Notes under the pieces: model-generated
Database searches by the model: none
The model's input: the letters and a program-made list of their open reading frames with translations, nothing else
Told to the model about the DNA's origin: nothing
In this document: positions 1-7,359 of the stretch, piece after piece
How the letters are laid out: the number at the start of each line of letters is the position of its first letter
Position numbering within the stretch: position 1 is the first letter of the stretch
Assembly: GCA_003497555.1 (NCBI GenBank)
Contig: DNNS01000172.1
Location: 1-8,479, forward strand
Direction: 5' to 3'
Length of the DNA: 8,479 nucleotides
Source of the DNA: Spirochaetia bacterium
GTDB lineage: Bacteria; Spirochaetota; UBA12135
Position numbers and translations under genes: made by a program

Positions 1-25
1 AAAATAATTTTTGGCTGGTTTTCAT
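1..25 (-). CDS. Possible start of a downstream gene, cut by the window edge
   Basis: An ATG at 25-23 opens a frame that stays open to the window edge and reads MKTSQKLF. A short Lys/polar stretch ending in Phe resembles the leader of type IV pilin-like (type II secretion pseudopilin) proteins, which continue with a T/S-L-I-E-L-L segment. The next codon begins with T, which would allow Ser at that place. Such proteins are common near sugar-use genes in Lentisphaerota, but this is inference from eight codons. The upstream bases offer only a weak A-rich ribosome site (AAAAGA), which lowers confidence. It lies about 100 bases beyond the stop of the glycoside hydrolase gene, with no clear terminator between, so it could share its transcript. 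Confidence 0.22.
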
Positions 26-127
26 TTTGTTAATCTTTTAAATAAATTAAGTGTAAAATAATATTAATTTCTTTTTTTTGCCCCTCGGCAGTTTGTAAAA
101 ATAATTTAATCAGCAGATATTAAAAAA

Positions 128-3100
128 TTATCTTCTGATGGTTATGCCCAATAGTATGGGAATGGGCTGTTTATTCAAACTCACAAAATCGATTGATTTA
201 ATTTTATATTCTCTTTTTTTATTTTCCCATTCAAAAACCCTGAAAAACCGGGCATTATTTTTGTTTCCCGGCGTGGCGGTGGACTTTACCCGCTCAAGGA
301 CAGGTCTGCCTTCCTCATCCGGCAGCGGTGGCTTCCACCAGTCAGCGCAATTTTTATTTATAGCTAGCGGTATTTCCACTCGGCTGTTGTCTTCGTAATT
401 GATGATGTATTTGGCGTAAGGCTCTGTTTCCTTACCTGCCCACCCGGCGGCGTGAATAAAATATATGAAGTATACAGAATCATTAATAGGAATATTTTCT
501 ATTGCCTGCGGCAGACGCGGGGATGTTTTCGTTGACTGTAATACCATGCAGGATTTATCGTTATTTTTTTGAGGATCAATTATTTCAAAAGGGATCTGGT
601 ATTCCTGCCTTTTTCCAAGCTTGATGCCATCCATATTATTTAATGGCCCTTCATCCGTCCAGCCGCCTTTGCCATCAGCCGCTTCGTTATCAAGAAAACA
701 CATATTGCAAAAGGCCCTGATATCTATGATCCTCCAGTCGCTTTCCCTGGCTTCCCGGGCAAGTGCAAAACCTTTTATATTTTTCATGACTAAAGAAAGC
801 TCGTCAATGGCCAGCGGTGCGGAGATATCTTTATCAGCATGTAAATTTATAAAGGCCTTTTCGATGTCGGCACAGCTGCCCTGGTAAATAAGGTAAACAG
901 GCTCCGAAGATAATGACAATAGCAGCGCATCGCTTTCCCGGGTTTTAACTTGCCTGGAGCCGAGCATGAGGTTGTAGATTTGTGTCTGGGCGACAGGCAG
1001 GTTGAGGGAGATATTGATTTCATTGCTTTTTTCCGTTTGAGCCCATAAAGTAGCCGCGCTCTTTTTATCATCGCTGTAAGTGAAACACCACAATACATCG
1101 TTTATAGTCAGGCGTTTATTAAATTTCATTTTTGCAAAAATATAGGCATGGAAAGCATAAGCTATGGCCATAGGCTTAGGCGAGTGGGTAAAAGGAGCAT
1201 TGCCCCAATCGAGCAGATTATCGCTGAAATATATCAGATCCGCGTTAGCTTTATTGCGCATGTTCCCATCTCCCCGCAGCCAGTAGGAATAATAGCGCTT
1301 GACTCCTTCGGACTGCATGATGCTAAGCGCCTTAACAAAGGTATTAGCTCCCTCTTGGTACTGTGTATATGCAGGATCTCTGTTGTCCGTAGGAGGAAGC
1401 TCGTTAAAGTCCAAATCAGAGTAGTAGGTGGCGCTCCAGATGCCGCCTTCGGAATTGATTATTGGCTTTTCCTCTCCGTATTTTTTCATTAACGCCTTGA
1501 AATCTCTAAACCAGCTAAGTCCTTCCATAACATCTTCGCCCGGTTTGGTTTTCCAGTGAACAGAGAGGGAATCCATGTATTTTAAGGCCCCAAGCTTGAA
1601 TATTTCCGTTGGAAAATTTTGCAGTACCTGCCAATGCAGCCCGCCGCCGCCGACAACTTCTATTGACGGATCAACGGTTTTTATTGTCTGATAAGCTATT
1701 TGCAGCATTTTTACATATTCTTCGGGAGTGCCGTCAAAATGGCTTGGCCCGCAATCGGGTTCATTCCAGATTTCGTATGATTTGATCTTTCCTTTATATC
1801 TTTGCGCAACGGTTTTTATATAGTTTTCCCAGTCATTCATATTTCTTGGACTGCCGGTAGAAAAATATTTATTCTTATGCCTGCCGGGAATCTGCGCCCA
1901 TAAGGGTGTAGCGTACATCATTCCCATTAAAGACAATCCTTTCCGGGATAGCTCCCTTAAAATATAATCGCTTTTTTCAAAATCAAAGGCCTCGGGTTTT
2001 TCCTGGACCCGGTACCAGTAAGTGGCCTGTATGAAATCAAGATTACGCACCTGTTTCAGTCCCAGTTTACCTGCAATTTCCAGATGATAAATATCTTTTT
2101 CAATATCCAGCAGATATCCAGAGCCCACGTTCACGCCGATGAATTTAGGATGGGATCCGTAAAAGGCGTTTTCATCAGCAGTGCGTTCGCTTAGTGCTGT
2201 TGGAATAACCGCGAAGGTTGCGATGTCTTTTTTTCTAATATTATTTCCTGATCGCACGATGATTTTCACTTTATAGACTCCATAAGCGCCAGGCTGCCAG
2301 GATTGAATATCGTTTTGCCTGGTTCCCGGCTGTAAAGTTATGGTTCTTGATTTTTTTTGCCTAAGGGACTCATAGTAGTCAAGCAGATTATATTCCAGTT
2401 CCGCAACTAGGGTTTGGGAACCGGTATTTTGAATAGGTGTAGTGATTACTATGTTGCTCCCGATATAATAAATACCATCTGCCATGTTTTTTTCAGCATA
2501 CTCTATCTGGATATCAGGAAAGGCAGCCTGTCCCACGGATTTGCCGGGTTGCCTGATCGAGGGCATTTTGCCCTGATAAACCGCAGAAATTTCTTCTTCA
2601 GTCAAAACGCGCTTCCAGATATACATTTCGTCAAATATTGCGTTGAGGTTTAAATGCTTAGCCTGGCCGGGCGAGCTGCCAAGAACAAAGGAGGCGGCAT
2701 TATCGGAGAATGAATTTTCCGGCAGGGAATTATTGGCTGAGGAGGAAGTCATGTTTTTACCGTTGATATAAATTTTTTTTTCCTGAGTTGCCTCTTTCCA
2801 GGATATAACGATATGCATCCAGGAGTCTTTGTCTAATATTATTTTTGCCTGCGGCTCGTATGAGTCATTGCGGCCTTCCTTTCCTTCTTTGGAATAAGTC
2901 CAGAATTTAACCTTGCCTTTATGCAAAAATACCTTGATGCCAGATGCCGAAAAAACGAATTTTGTTGTATTCTTTATCTCCTCACTGGCCAGGACATCAT
3001 CAACAGGCTTTATCCACATTGCTATTGTGCCCCGGGAGTGTAAAATGTTACCGGCAGCGCTAAATTGAGGAGGGGAGTTCTTCTCGGCCATGCTGACCAG

Positions 3101-3346
3101 CAGTCCTTTGCCGTATTTTGCCGCTACGGTACTGATTGTAAATCCGTCTTTCTCCTTAGGTTTTCCGGCAGCCATTCCCAGATGATAATCGGCGTTATAG
3201 CCATCATTGAAACTGGCATAAAAACTCAAATCCCGGGCTATGGAGCTTTCGTGCTCTGGCGATTCGGCGCATAATGAATTTAATTGAATAAATGAGATGT
3301 TGAATAGCAAAAATAACCGAAAAATAAATTTTAAAATAATTCTCAT
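128..3346 (-). CDS. Secreted LamG-domain, clan-A glycoside hydrolase (GH39/GH5-like), 1072 aa
   Basis: This is an exported glycan-cleaving enzyme. Residues 1-27 form a signal peptide (basic MRIILKF, hydrophobic core, possible cleavage after LCA). Residues about 38-259 are a LamG/concanavalin-like jellyroll (ASFNDG, GTIAMWIKP, DEMYIWKRVLTEEEI). About 277-382 looks like an Ig-like beta sandwich. About 392-744 is a TIM-barrel catalytic domain with YEIWNEP (acid/base Glu529) and INSEGG (likely nucleophile Glu633), the usual pair of clan GH-A retaining enzymes. About 745-824 is probably the beta subdomain that follows such barrels. About 849-1072 is a further beta-rich domain (YFIYFIHAAGW, then a DWW motif) that may bind sugar. 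The ATG at 3346 is chosen because AGGAG lies 7 bases upstream and a signal peptide follows at once; a frame 46 codons longer is open but overlaps the regulator gene upstream. The family assignment is confident at clan level. The substrate is unknown. Confidence 0.9.
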   Translation of the reverse strand: MRIILKFIFRLFLLFNISFIQLNSLCAESPEHESSIARDLSFYASFNDGYNADYHLGMAAGKPKEKDGFTISTVAAKYGKGLLVSMAEKNSPPQFSAAGNILHSRGTIAMWIKPVDDVLASEEIKNTTKFVFSASGIKVFLHKGKVKFWTYSKEGKEGRNDSYEPQAKIILDKDSWMHIVISWKEATQEKKIYINGKNMTSSSANNSLPENSFSDNAASFVLGSSPGQAKHLNLNAIFDEMYIWKRVLTEEEISAVYQGKMPSIRQPGKSVGQAAFPDIQIEYAEKNMADGIYYIGSNIVITTPIQNTGSQTLVAELEYNLLDYYESLRQKKSRTITLQPGTRQNDIQSWQPGAYGVYKVKIIVRSGNNIRKKDIATFAVIPTALSERTADENAFYGSHPKFIGVNVGSGYLLDIEKDIYHLEIAGKLGLKQVRNLDFIQATYWYRVQEKPEAFDFEKSDYILRELSRKGLSLMGMMYATPLWAQIPGRHKNKYFSTGSPRNMNDWENYIKTVAQRYKGKIKSYEIWNEPDCGPSHFDGTPEEYVKMLQIAYQTIKTVDPSIEVVGGGGLHWQVLQNFPTEIFKLGALKYMDSLSVHWKTKPGEDVMEGLSWFRDFKALMKKYGEEKPIINSEGGIWSATYYSDLDFNELPPTDNRDPAYTQYQEGANTFVKALSIMQSEGVKRYYSYWLRGDGNMRNKANADLIYFSDNLLDWGNAPFTHSPKPMAIAYAFHAYIFAKMKFNKRLTINDVLWCFTYSDDKKSAATLWAQTEKSNEINISLNLPVAQTQIYNLMLGSRQVKTRESDALLLSLSSEPVYLIYQGSCADIEKAFINLHADKDISAPLAIDELSLVMKNIKGFALAREARESDWRIIDIRAFCNMCFLDNEAADGKGGWTDEGPLNNMDGIKLGKRQEYQIPFEIIDPQKNNDKSCMVLQSTKTSPRLPQAIENIPINDSVYFIYFIHAAGWAGKETEPYAKYIINYEDNSRVEIPLAINKNCADWWKPPLPDEEGRPVLERVKSTATPGNKNNARFFRVFEWENKKREYKIKSIDFVSLNKQPIPILLGITIRR

Positions 3347-3353
3347 AATTTTT

Positions 3354-3358
3354 CTCCT
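3354..3358 (-). promoter_or_regulatory. Ribosome binding site fixing the start of the glycoside hydrolase
   Basis: On the minus strand the bases read ACAGGAGAAAAATTATG, giving AGGAG with a 7-base spacer before the ATG at 3346. It decides between this ATG and the longer open frame that begins at 3484. Confidence 0.8.
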
Positions 3359-3477
3359 GTTTGACGTTAAAAAAATATTATTAAATTTGGAAAAAGCCAT
3401 ATCGATTAATTCTTTATAACATCGCGAATCCTGGATTTTTTTTAATTTAACTTCAAGGACCGGATGAATATAAGAAA

Positions 3478-4563
3478 TCAACACGATGCGCGCCTTAAGA
3501 AATAGGTATTTACAGTTATTCTTACAGGCATTTCCGATTTATCATTTAATTTTAATGAATTTATAAAATGTTTCGCGCCTATAATGCCAAGTTCTTTTTT
3601 AGGAACCGCAATTGTGGAAAGAGGCGGGTTGCATATTGTGCAAACAGCGTCATCATTATAACCCAGGACAGCGATTTCTTCAGGCACAGCAATATTCGCT
3701 TTATTGAAATATCTTAACATTCCGCAAGCAATGTAATCGTTATGGCAAAAGACCGCACATTTTCCCCGTCTGAGAGTAAGAACATCTATGGCTTTTTTGT
3801 AACCGAAATCAATTAAAGCGTTGTCCATTTCCGCCTGGGGCGTGGCAATGGACATTTCATGAAATTTTTTTTCATTGCCATATGCCAGGATGTGATCTTT
3901 ACGAAGCTCAAGGTGATTTTTTTTATGAGCAGCAAAAAATGCATCGAGCCGCTCCTTGTCGAATTCCGCAGGTTCGGTTTTATATCCGCCGCTGAAAAAA
4001 AATTCCCTGTGCCCATGGTCAATCAGATATTGCATGGCGCTCATACAGCCGGGAATACGGTCCGGGCAGACAGAATCAATCTCGTCCTGTTGGTAATTGT
4101 AAATATTAACCAAATGCTGATAATATTGCCTGAGAGAGGCCAGTTTTTTTGCCTCAATAGCGCCGAGGATGATGATTCCGTCATATTGCTCATGATCAAA
4201 AATTTTAGCGCGAATGAAAGGGTCTTCCATTTCATTGAAAGAATACATAAAAGCAATGGAAAATTGACTGGCGATTAAAGTTTCCCTAAGGCCTTCAAGA
4301 ATTAAGCCGAAATAGGGATTGGAAAAAATATGCAGGGATACCGGGAAAAGGATGCCAACTTGACGAGTGAGATTATTACCGGCGTTTTTTGTTCTGCGGG
4401 CAAGCGCCCGGGCTTTATTATTGGGGATATAACCCGTATCGTTTATTATCTGTAAAATAGTGTTTCGTATTTGCGGCTTGACGCTGGATTTATTATTAAG
4501 CACATTGGAAACGCTGCCAACGGAAACGCCGGCCAGTTTTGCTATGTTTTTAATAGTATTCAT
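3478..4563 (-). CDS. LacI-family transcriptional regulator, 361 aa
   Basis: This is a one-component, sugar-responsive DNA-binding regulator acting in the cytoplasm, normally as a dimer or tetramer. Residues 3-24 are the LacI helix-turn-helix (TIKNIAKLAGVSVGSVSNVL). Residues about 46-57 (IPNNKARALARR) are the hinge helix and keep the Leu (L54) that LacI proteins push into the central CG step of the operator. About 67-361 is a periplasmic-binding-protein-like effector domain, with the family signatures HNDYIACGML, VPEEIAVLGYND and NPPLSTIAVP near the C terminus. Length is normal for the family. The start gives the standard N terminus MNTIKNIAKLAGVS; only a weak GGGG lies before it. The gene sits between the DUF4838-like gene (103 bases upstream) and the glycoside hydrolase (131 bases downstream), so it probably controls one or both. 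The palindrome at 6078-6095 has the right form for its operator. The effector is unknown. Confidence 0.93.
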   Translation of the reverse strand: MNTIKNIAKLAGVSVGSVSNVLNNKSSVKPQIRNTILQIINDTGYIPNNKARALARRTKNAGNNLTRQVGILFPVSLHIFSNPYFGLILEGLRETLIASQFSIAFMYSFNEMEDPFIRAKIFDHEQYDGIIILGAIEAKKLASLRQYYQHLVNIYNYQQDEIDSVCPDRIPGCMSAMQYLIDHGHREFFFSGGYKTEPAEFDKERLDAFFAAHKKNHLELRKDHILAYGNEKKFHEMSIATPQAEMDNALIDFGYKKAIDVLTLRRGKCAVFCHNDYIACGMLRYFNKANIAVPEEIAVLGYNDDAVCTICNPPLSTIAVPKKELGIIGAKHFINSLKLNDKSEMPVRITVNTYFLRRASC

Positions 4564-4581
4564 ACATACGCCCCGGTGATT

Positions 4582-4602
4582 AAAACTCCGGCTCTATTGC
4601 CG
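4582..4602 (-). terminator. Weak terminator-like hairpin after the DUF4838-like gene
   Basis: On the minus strand CGGC-AATAGA-GCCG forms a 4-bp stem (4602-4589), followed by GAGTTTTA. It lies 65 bases beyond the stop of the DUF4838-like gene and just before the LacI-type start. Both stem and T-run are short, so it would at most reduce read-through into the regulator gene. I see no convincing separate promoter for the regulator in 4564-4666. Confidence 0.3.
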
Positions 4603-4666
4603 CCAATGTGATAATGAATACATTTTTGACCAATAATTAAGGCGTCTGATTGCATAGGAATAAAAT

Positions 4667-6046
4667 CTATTTCATATTTCGTATTATATTATATGCCAGG
4701 TCCCGCGTAACACTGCGTGCATCGTCTGTCTCATCTACTTCTTCCATAAAATCCCAAAGCTTACGGAAACCCAGCATATATTTCGCTTCCGCGCTTACAG
4801 CTCCTGGATCGCAGCATCCTTTTTTTAGACCATATTGCGCCGCATGAAAACAAGAAAACAGAGGATCAAATTTTTCTTCGTTTGCAAAGACAAATTCGAG
4901 CAGTCGTTTGAGTTTTTGAGCATCCGGTTGACTGAAATAATCGCGGCAATTTTTCAAATGCGTACGCAGAGGCTCTTCGGCAAAATGTTCCGGATAGAAG
5001 GTTACGAATTCGTTATTCAATGCGCTATCCCGGATTTTAAGCTCAGTCTTTGATGGTTTATATGACAGGGCCTGTTCCGGATCACTAAGGCAGGAAGTGA
5101 GATAATTAAATGAATCCTGAAAATGAAAATAGCCCGGCTCATAAGCTTCGTAAAACACTCCGGTTATACCAAGACTTCTGTATAGCAGCAGATCATGGCT
5201 CAAGCAGTAGTCAATGTACGGATTGACCGATAGTCTGCCCTGGCCCATGAGATTTTCAAAAATATATACTTTTCCGGGAATTTTCTGCGTCCATTCTCTC
5301 AGTTTGGAAAACAGGTAAATATTTCTATCTGTATCAGTTCTCTCATTACCGGAAATCATTTCTGGAGGAAGAGAGCTGTAGCGCGAAAGTTGATCCAATG
5401 GCGTATAATAATCCCGGAAAAAAGTGTCAAACATAATGCGGTCTATCTGTTGCTCATGCGTTGTGGTTGCGGATGGTAAAAGATAGCGTTTGGTGTAAAT
5501 ATCAACTTCTATTTGTTTTTCCGGAGCAAGAGATTTAGCCTGCGCGGCGAAGATATCAATAAAAGGCTGCCATTTATCAGCGGCGCTTAAAAGCCGGCAG
5601 CGTGGGCACTCGCAGTAGTCAATACCATCCGCAGAACGCATATGGATATGCTTAATCCAGCCGGGTACTTCTCTGATCCACTGCTTGCATCCCTCAGAGA
5701 ATGCATTTAACCCATCGGCATTAATTGAACAGGGGAGTGTTTCGCATTCCAAAAGGTTTGTATACAGAGAGCCATCCTCCTTGCGCGAAAACCATTCAGG
5801 ATTCCATTTTGTATATTTCCAGAAACTTCTTGGGCCGAATACCATAAGGCAGACATCCACTCCAGCTTTTTGAGTTTCTTCTTTAATAATTTCCTGGTAG
5901 CGCTTCCAGCCATAGTCGTAATGAATTATTAAATAATTTAAATTTAAAGTTTTCATTCTGCGGATAAAGGTACGCAGCTGGGATTCATTATGGCGCAGTA
6001 GTGATTCGCACATGTTAAAACCGCGAATAGAAAAGACATGAGCCAT
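4667..6046 (-). CDS. DUF4838-like putative carbohydrate-active protein, 459 aa
   Basis: The product looks like a short relative of DUF4838 proteins, which have a glycoside-hydrolase-like TIM barrel related in style to GH20/GH67 enzymes; their activity is not settled as far as I know. Evidence is the segment at residues 139-151, ADG then DYCECPRCR (Cys145, Cys147, Cys150), the most typical mark of that family and a possible metal or structural site. The N-terminal part (LNLNYLIIHYDYGWKRY, then KAGVDVCLMVFGPRSFW) fits early barrel strands. GVFYEAYEPG at 297-306 holds Glu300 and Glu303, candidate active-site acids. There is no signal peptide or membrane segment, so it should be cytoplasmic. The region after about 330 is helical and may be a C-terminal domain. 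The ATG has only a weak GGA upstream, but no better start is in frame nearby. It is the first gene behind the promoter-operator at 6061-6129. Family call moderate, function unknown. Confidence 0.8.
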   Translation of the reverse strand: MAHVFSIRGFNMCESLLRHNESQLRTFIRRMKTLNLNYLIIHYDYGWKRYQEIIKEETQKAGVDVCLMVFGPRSFWKYTKWNPEWFSRKEDGSLYTNLLECETLPCSINADGLNAFSEGCKQWIREVPGWIKHIHMRSADGIDYCECPRCRLLSAADKWQPFIDIFAAQAKSLAPEKQIEVDIYTKRYLLPSATTTHEQQIDRIMFDTFFRDYYTPLDQLSRYSSLPPEMISGNERTDTDRNIYLFSKLREWTQKIPGKVYIFENLMGQGRLSVNPYIDYCLSHDLLLYRSLGITGVFYEAYEPGYFHFQDSFNYLTSCLSDPEQALSYKPSKTELKIRDSALNNEFVTFYPEHFAEEPLRTHLKNCRDYFSQPDAQKLKRLLEFVFANEEKFDPLFSCFHAAQYGLKKGCCDPGAVSAEAKYMLGFRKLWDFMEEVDETDDARSVTRDLAYNIIRNMK

Positions 6047-6060
6047 TTTAGGATTCCAAT

Positions 6061-6100
6061 AAATAATATGAAACGATATATGAAACGTTTCATATTATTT
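6061..6100 (-). promoter_or_regulatory. Palindromic operator with three half-sites
   Basis: The core is an 18-bp perfect palindrome, ATATGAAACGTTTCATAT (6078-6095), with the central CG typical of LacI-family operators; TGAAACGTTTCA also resembles sites of the LacI-family protein Cra/FruR. A third half-site, ATATGAAAC, lies 12 bp away at 6066-6074 in direct repeat with the inner copy. It also makes a second, wider inverted repeat: AAATAATATGAAAC (6061-6074) against GTTTCATATTATTT (6087-6100), 14 exact pairs around 12 bases. The block starts right after the -10 box and covers the expected start of transcription, so a bound protein should repress. The nearby LacI-type regulator is the best candidate; the GntR/LacI hybrid is the alternative. 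Because it lies in the 5' leader, it could also fold as an RNA hairpin. Confidence 0.85.
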
Positions 6101-6129
6101 ATTGTATTTCATTTTTTTAAATTTGTCAA
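6101..6129 (-). promoter_or_regulatory. Near-consensus sigma-70 promoter of the DUF4838-like gene
   Basis: On the minus strand TTGACA (6129-6124) is followed after exactly 17 bases by TACAAT (6106-6101): a perfect -35 and a five-of-six -10. Transcription should begin near 6093-6095, inside the operator, leaving a leader of about 48 bases before the ATG at 6046. Confidence 0.85.
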
Positions 6130-6211
6130 GGTGAAAAATAAGTAAAATTAGTTTAAAAATGATTAAAAATCTTAGTATAGTAGGGAATTTAGATATGTAT
6201 TTAATCAATAA

Positions 6212-7285
6212 TCATGAAGTGATACCCTGTTTATATATTCCAGGTATCCGGATATGAAAAATTTTTCCATTTGCAATTTCAAAATATTTTTTATGCATCA
6301 GTAAAGCTGCAAAGTAGCCTATTTTTTTAAGATTAAGTTTTACAGTTGTAATTAACGGATGCATACTGGAACTGTCAATCCCGATTATTGAAACCGCGTC
6401 TGGAATTTTGATTTTTTTATGTAAAAAAAATCTCATTGCCCCGTAAGCCAGCAAATGATTAATCCCGATGATAGTGGCAGGATATTTTATGGTATGAAAA
6501 TTATTTTTAACTAAATTATATCCGATATGTTTTAAAATTTTCTCGTTGTCATACAGCAGGGTATATTGCCCGGGGTCGCGTAAAATTACCGCTTTATTCC
6601 TGAAAAATTTTTTAAACCATTCTTCTCTCTGCTGCATCCATTCATTGCCGGAAACATAGCTTAATAGATAGGTATTCCTGTTCAGATCTGCATGCGCATG
6701 GATGGTTTTTATGATCATTCTGTCGGAAAAATCGATATTAGTAAAATTTTTATGGGAATTTTCTCCGATTAATATTACAGGTTTACGGGATTTTTTAAAA
6801 AGCCGGATTATGGTTTTATTTGTAATTTTGTACAGCGGATCATAGATAATACCGTCAATGGTTTTTGAACCGATAATTTCCCGCAGCGTTTTTTCATTAT
6901 CGGAATCCAGTGAATTAAATATTTCAACTACAGATCCATACTCCCGGCAGCTGTTAATAACCCCGCTCAGACTGTTAAATATATAGTCATGCTTGAAAGG
7001 CGACAATACATTCAAGGGGCAGAAATAGGCGATCCGTAATTGCGGCCGCACATTTTGCCGAACAGTAAAATCGCCTGCCCCGGGTAACATATTGCCGATT
7101 CCGGGTTTATACGTTATCAGTCTTTTTTTTTTGAGAATCCGTATTGCTTTAGTCGCAGTACTTTGCGTAGTATGATAAATATCGATAATTTCATGCAGAG
7201 GCGGAAGAAAACCCTTTAATGCTCCTGTCCGGATTTTTTTTTCAAGATCATCCGCAATCAGGGTGTATTTGATGTTTTTATACAT
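6212..7285 (-). CDS. GntR-type DNA-binding domain fused to LacI-type sensor, 357 aa
   Basis: This is a one-component regulator of the AraR-like design. Residues about 6-65 are a GntR winged helix-turn-helix (KYTLIADDLEKKI, then STATKAIRILKKKRLI); the usual LPSERELA motif is altered to LPPLHEII. About 81-357 is a LacI/periplasmic-binding-protein-like effector domain, with IIGINHLLAYGAMRF, IPDAVSIIGID and HPLITTVKLNLKKIG as the recognisable C-terminal signatures. The ATG at 7285 is preferred because it puts the domain at the usual distance from the N terminus; a GTG at 7306 is in frame and adds seven residues. Neither has a clear ribosome site. The gene is visibly richer in A/T and Lys/Ile/Asn codons than the glycoside hydrolase gene. 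It has its own candidate promoter (7360-7388) and no convincing terminator before the next promoter. It may regulate itself, the neighbouring sugar genes, or both. The effector is unknown. Confidence 0.9.
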   Translation of the reverse strand: MYKNIKYTLIADDLEKKIRTGALKGFLPPLHEIIDIYHTTQSTATKAIRILKKKRLITYKPGIGNMLPGAGDFTVRQNVRPQLRIAYFCPLNVLSPFKHDYIFNSLSGVINSCREYGSVVEIFNSLDSDNEKTLREIIGSKTIDGIIYDPLYKITNKTIIRLFKKSRKPVILIGENSHKNFTNIDFSDRMIIKTIHAHADLNRNTYLLSYVSGNEWMQQREEWFKKFFRNKAVILRDPGQYTLLYDNEKILKHIGYNLVKNNFHTIKYPATIIGINHLLAYGAMRFFLHKKIKIPDAVSIIGIDSSSMHPLITTVKLNLKKIGYFAALLMHKKYFEIANGKIFHIRIPGIYKQGITS

Positions 7286-7302
7286 AATTAATGCCGCCCG
7301 GT

Positions 7303-7330
7303 ACACACTGAGTCTTCGGCAATGGTGTGT
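7303..7330. other. Hairpin overlapping the start region of the GntR-type gene
   Basis: ACACAC (7303-7308) and GTGTGT (7325-7330) form a 6-bp inverted repeat, extendable by two wobble pairs, around a loop region containing CTTCGG. On the plus strand a run of eight T follows at once, giving the shape of an intrinsic terminator for antisense transcription, although no plus-strand gene precedes it. On the minus strand it lies in the leader 18 bases before the ATG and covers the alternative GTG, so it could instead affect translation. Confidence 0.35.
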
Positions 7331-7359
7331 TTTTTTTCTTTAAATACTGTCCGGGAATT

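Noticed and set aside
79..90. TGCC-CCTC-GGCA hairpin as terminator of the glycoside hydrolase gene
   Set aside because: The T-run lies before the stem on the plus strand, so on the coding strand the stem is followed by A; the orientation is wrong and the stem is only four pairs.
3347..3484. 46-residue N-terminal extension of the glycoside hydrolase
   Set aside because: It overlaps the regulator gene and has no ribosome site, whereas the inner ATG has AGGAG and a signal peptide.
3854..3865. ATTTCATGAAAT palindrome
   Set aside because: It lies inside the LacI-type coding sequence, its half-sites are in the reverse order to the operator, and short A/T-rich palindromes are expected by chance.
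138..5873. Several plus-strand open frames of 60-140 codons
   Set aside because: All lie opposite well-supported minus-strand genes and have low-complexity or implausible protein sequence with no family features; they are shadows of the real genes.
6130..6211. A/T-rich GATT-TTT-AATC hairpin as terminator of the GntR-type gene
   Set aside because: The stem is four weak pairs without G/C strength; not distinguishable from background in this A/T-rich gap.
7286..7306. GTG at 7306 as start of the GntR-type gene
   Set aside because: No ribosome site, it lies inside a hairpin, and the ATG at 7285 already gives the usual N-terminal spacing; kept only as an alternative.
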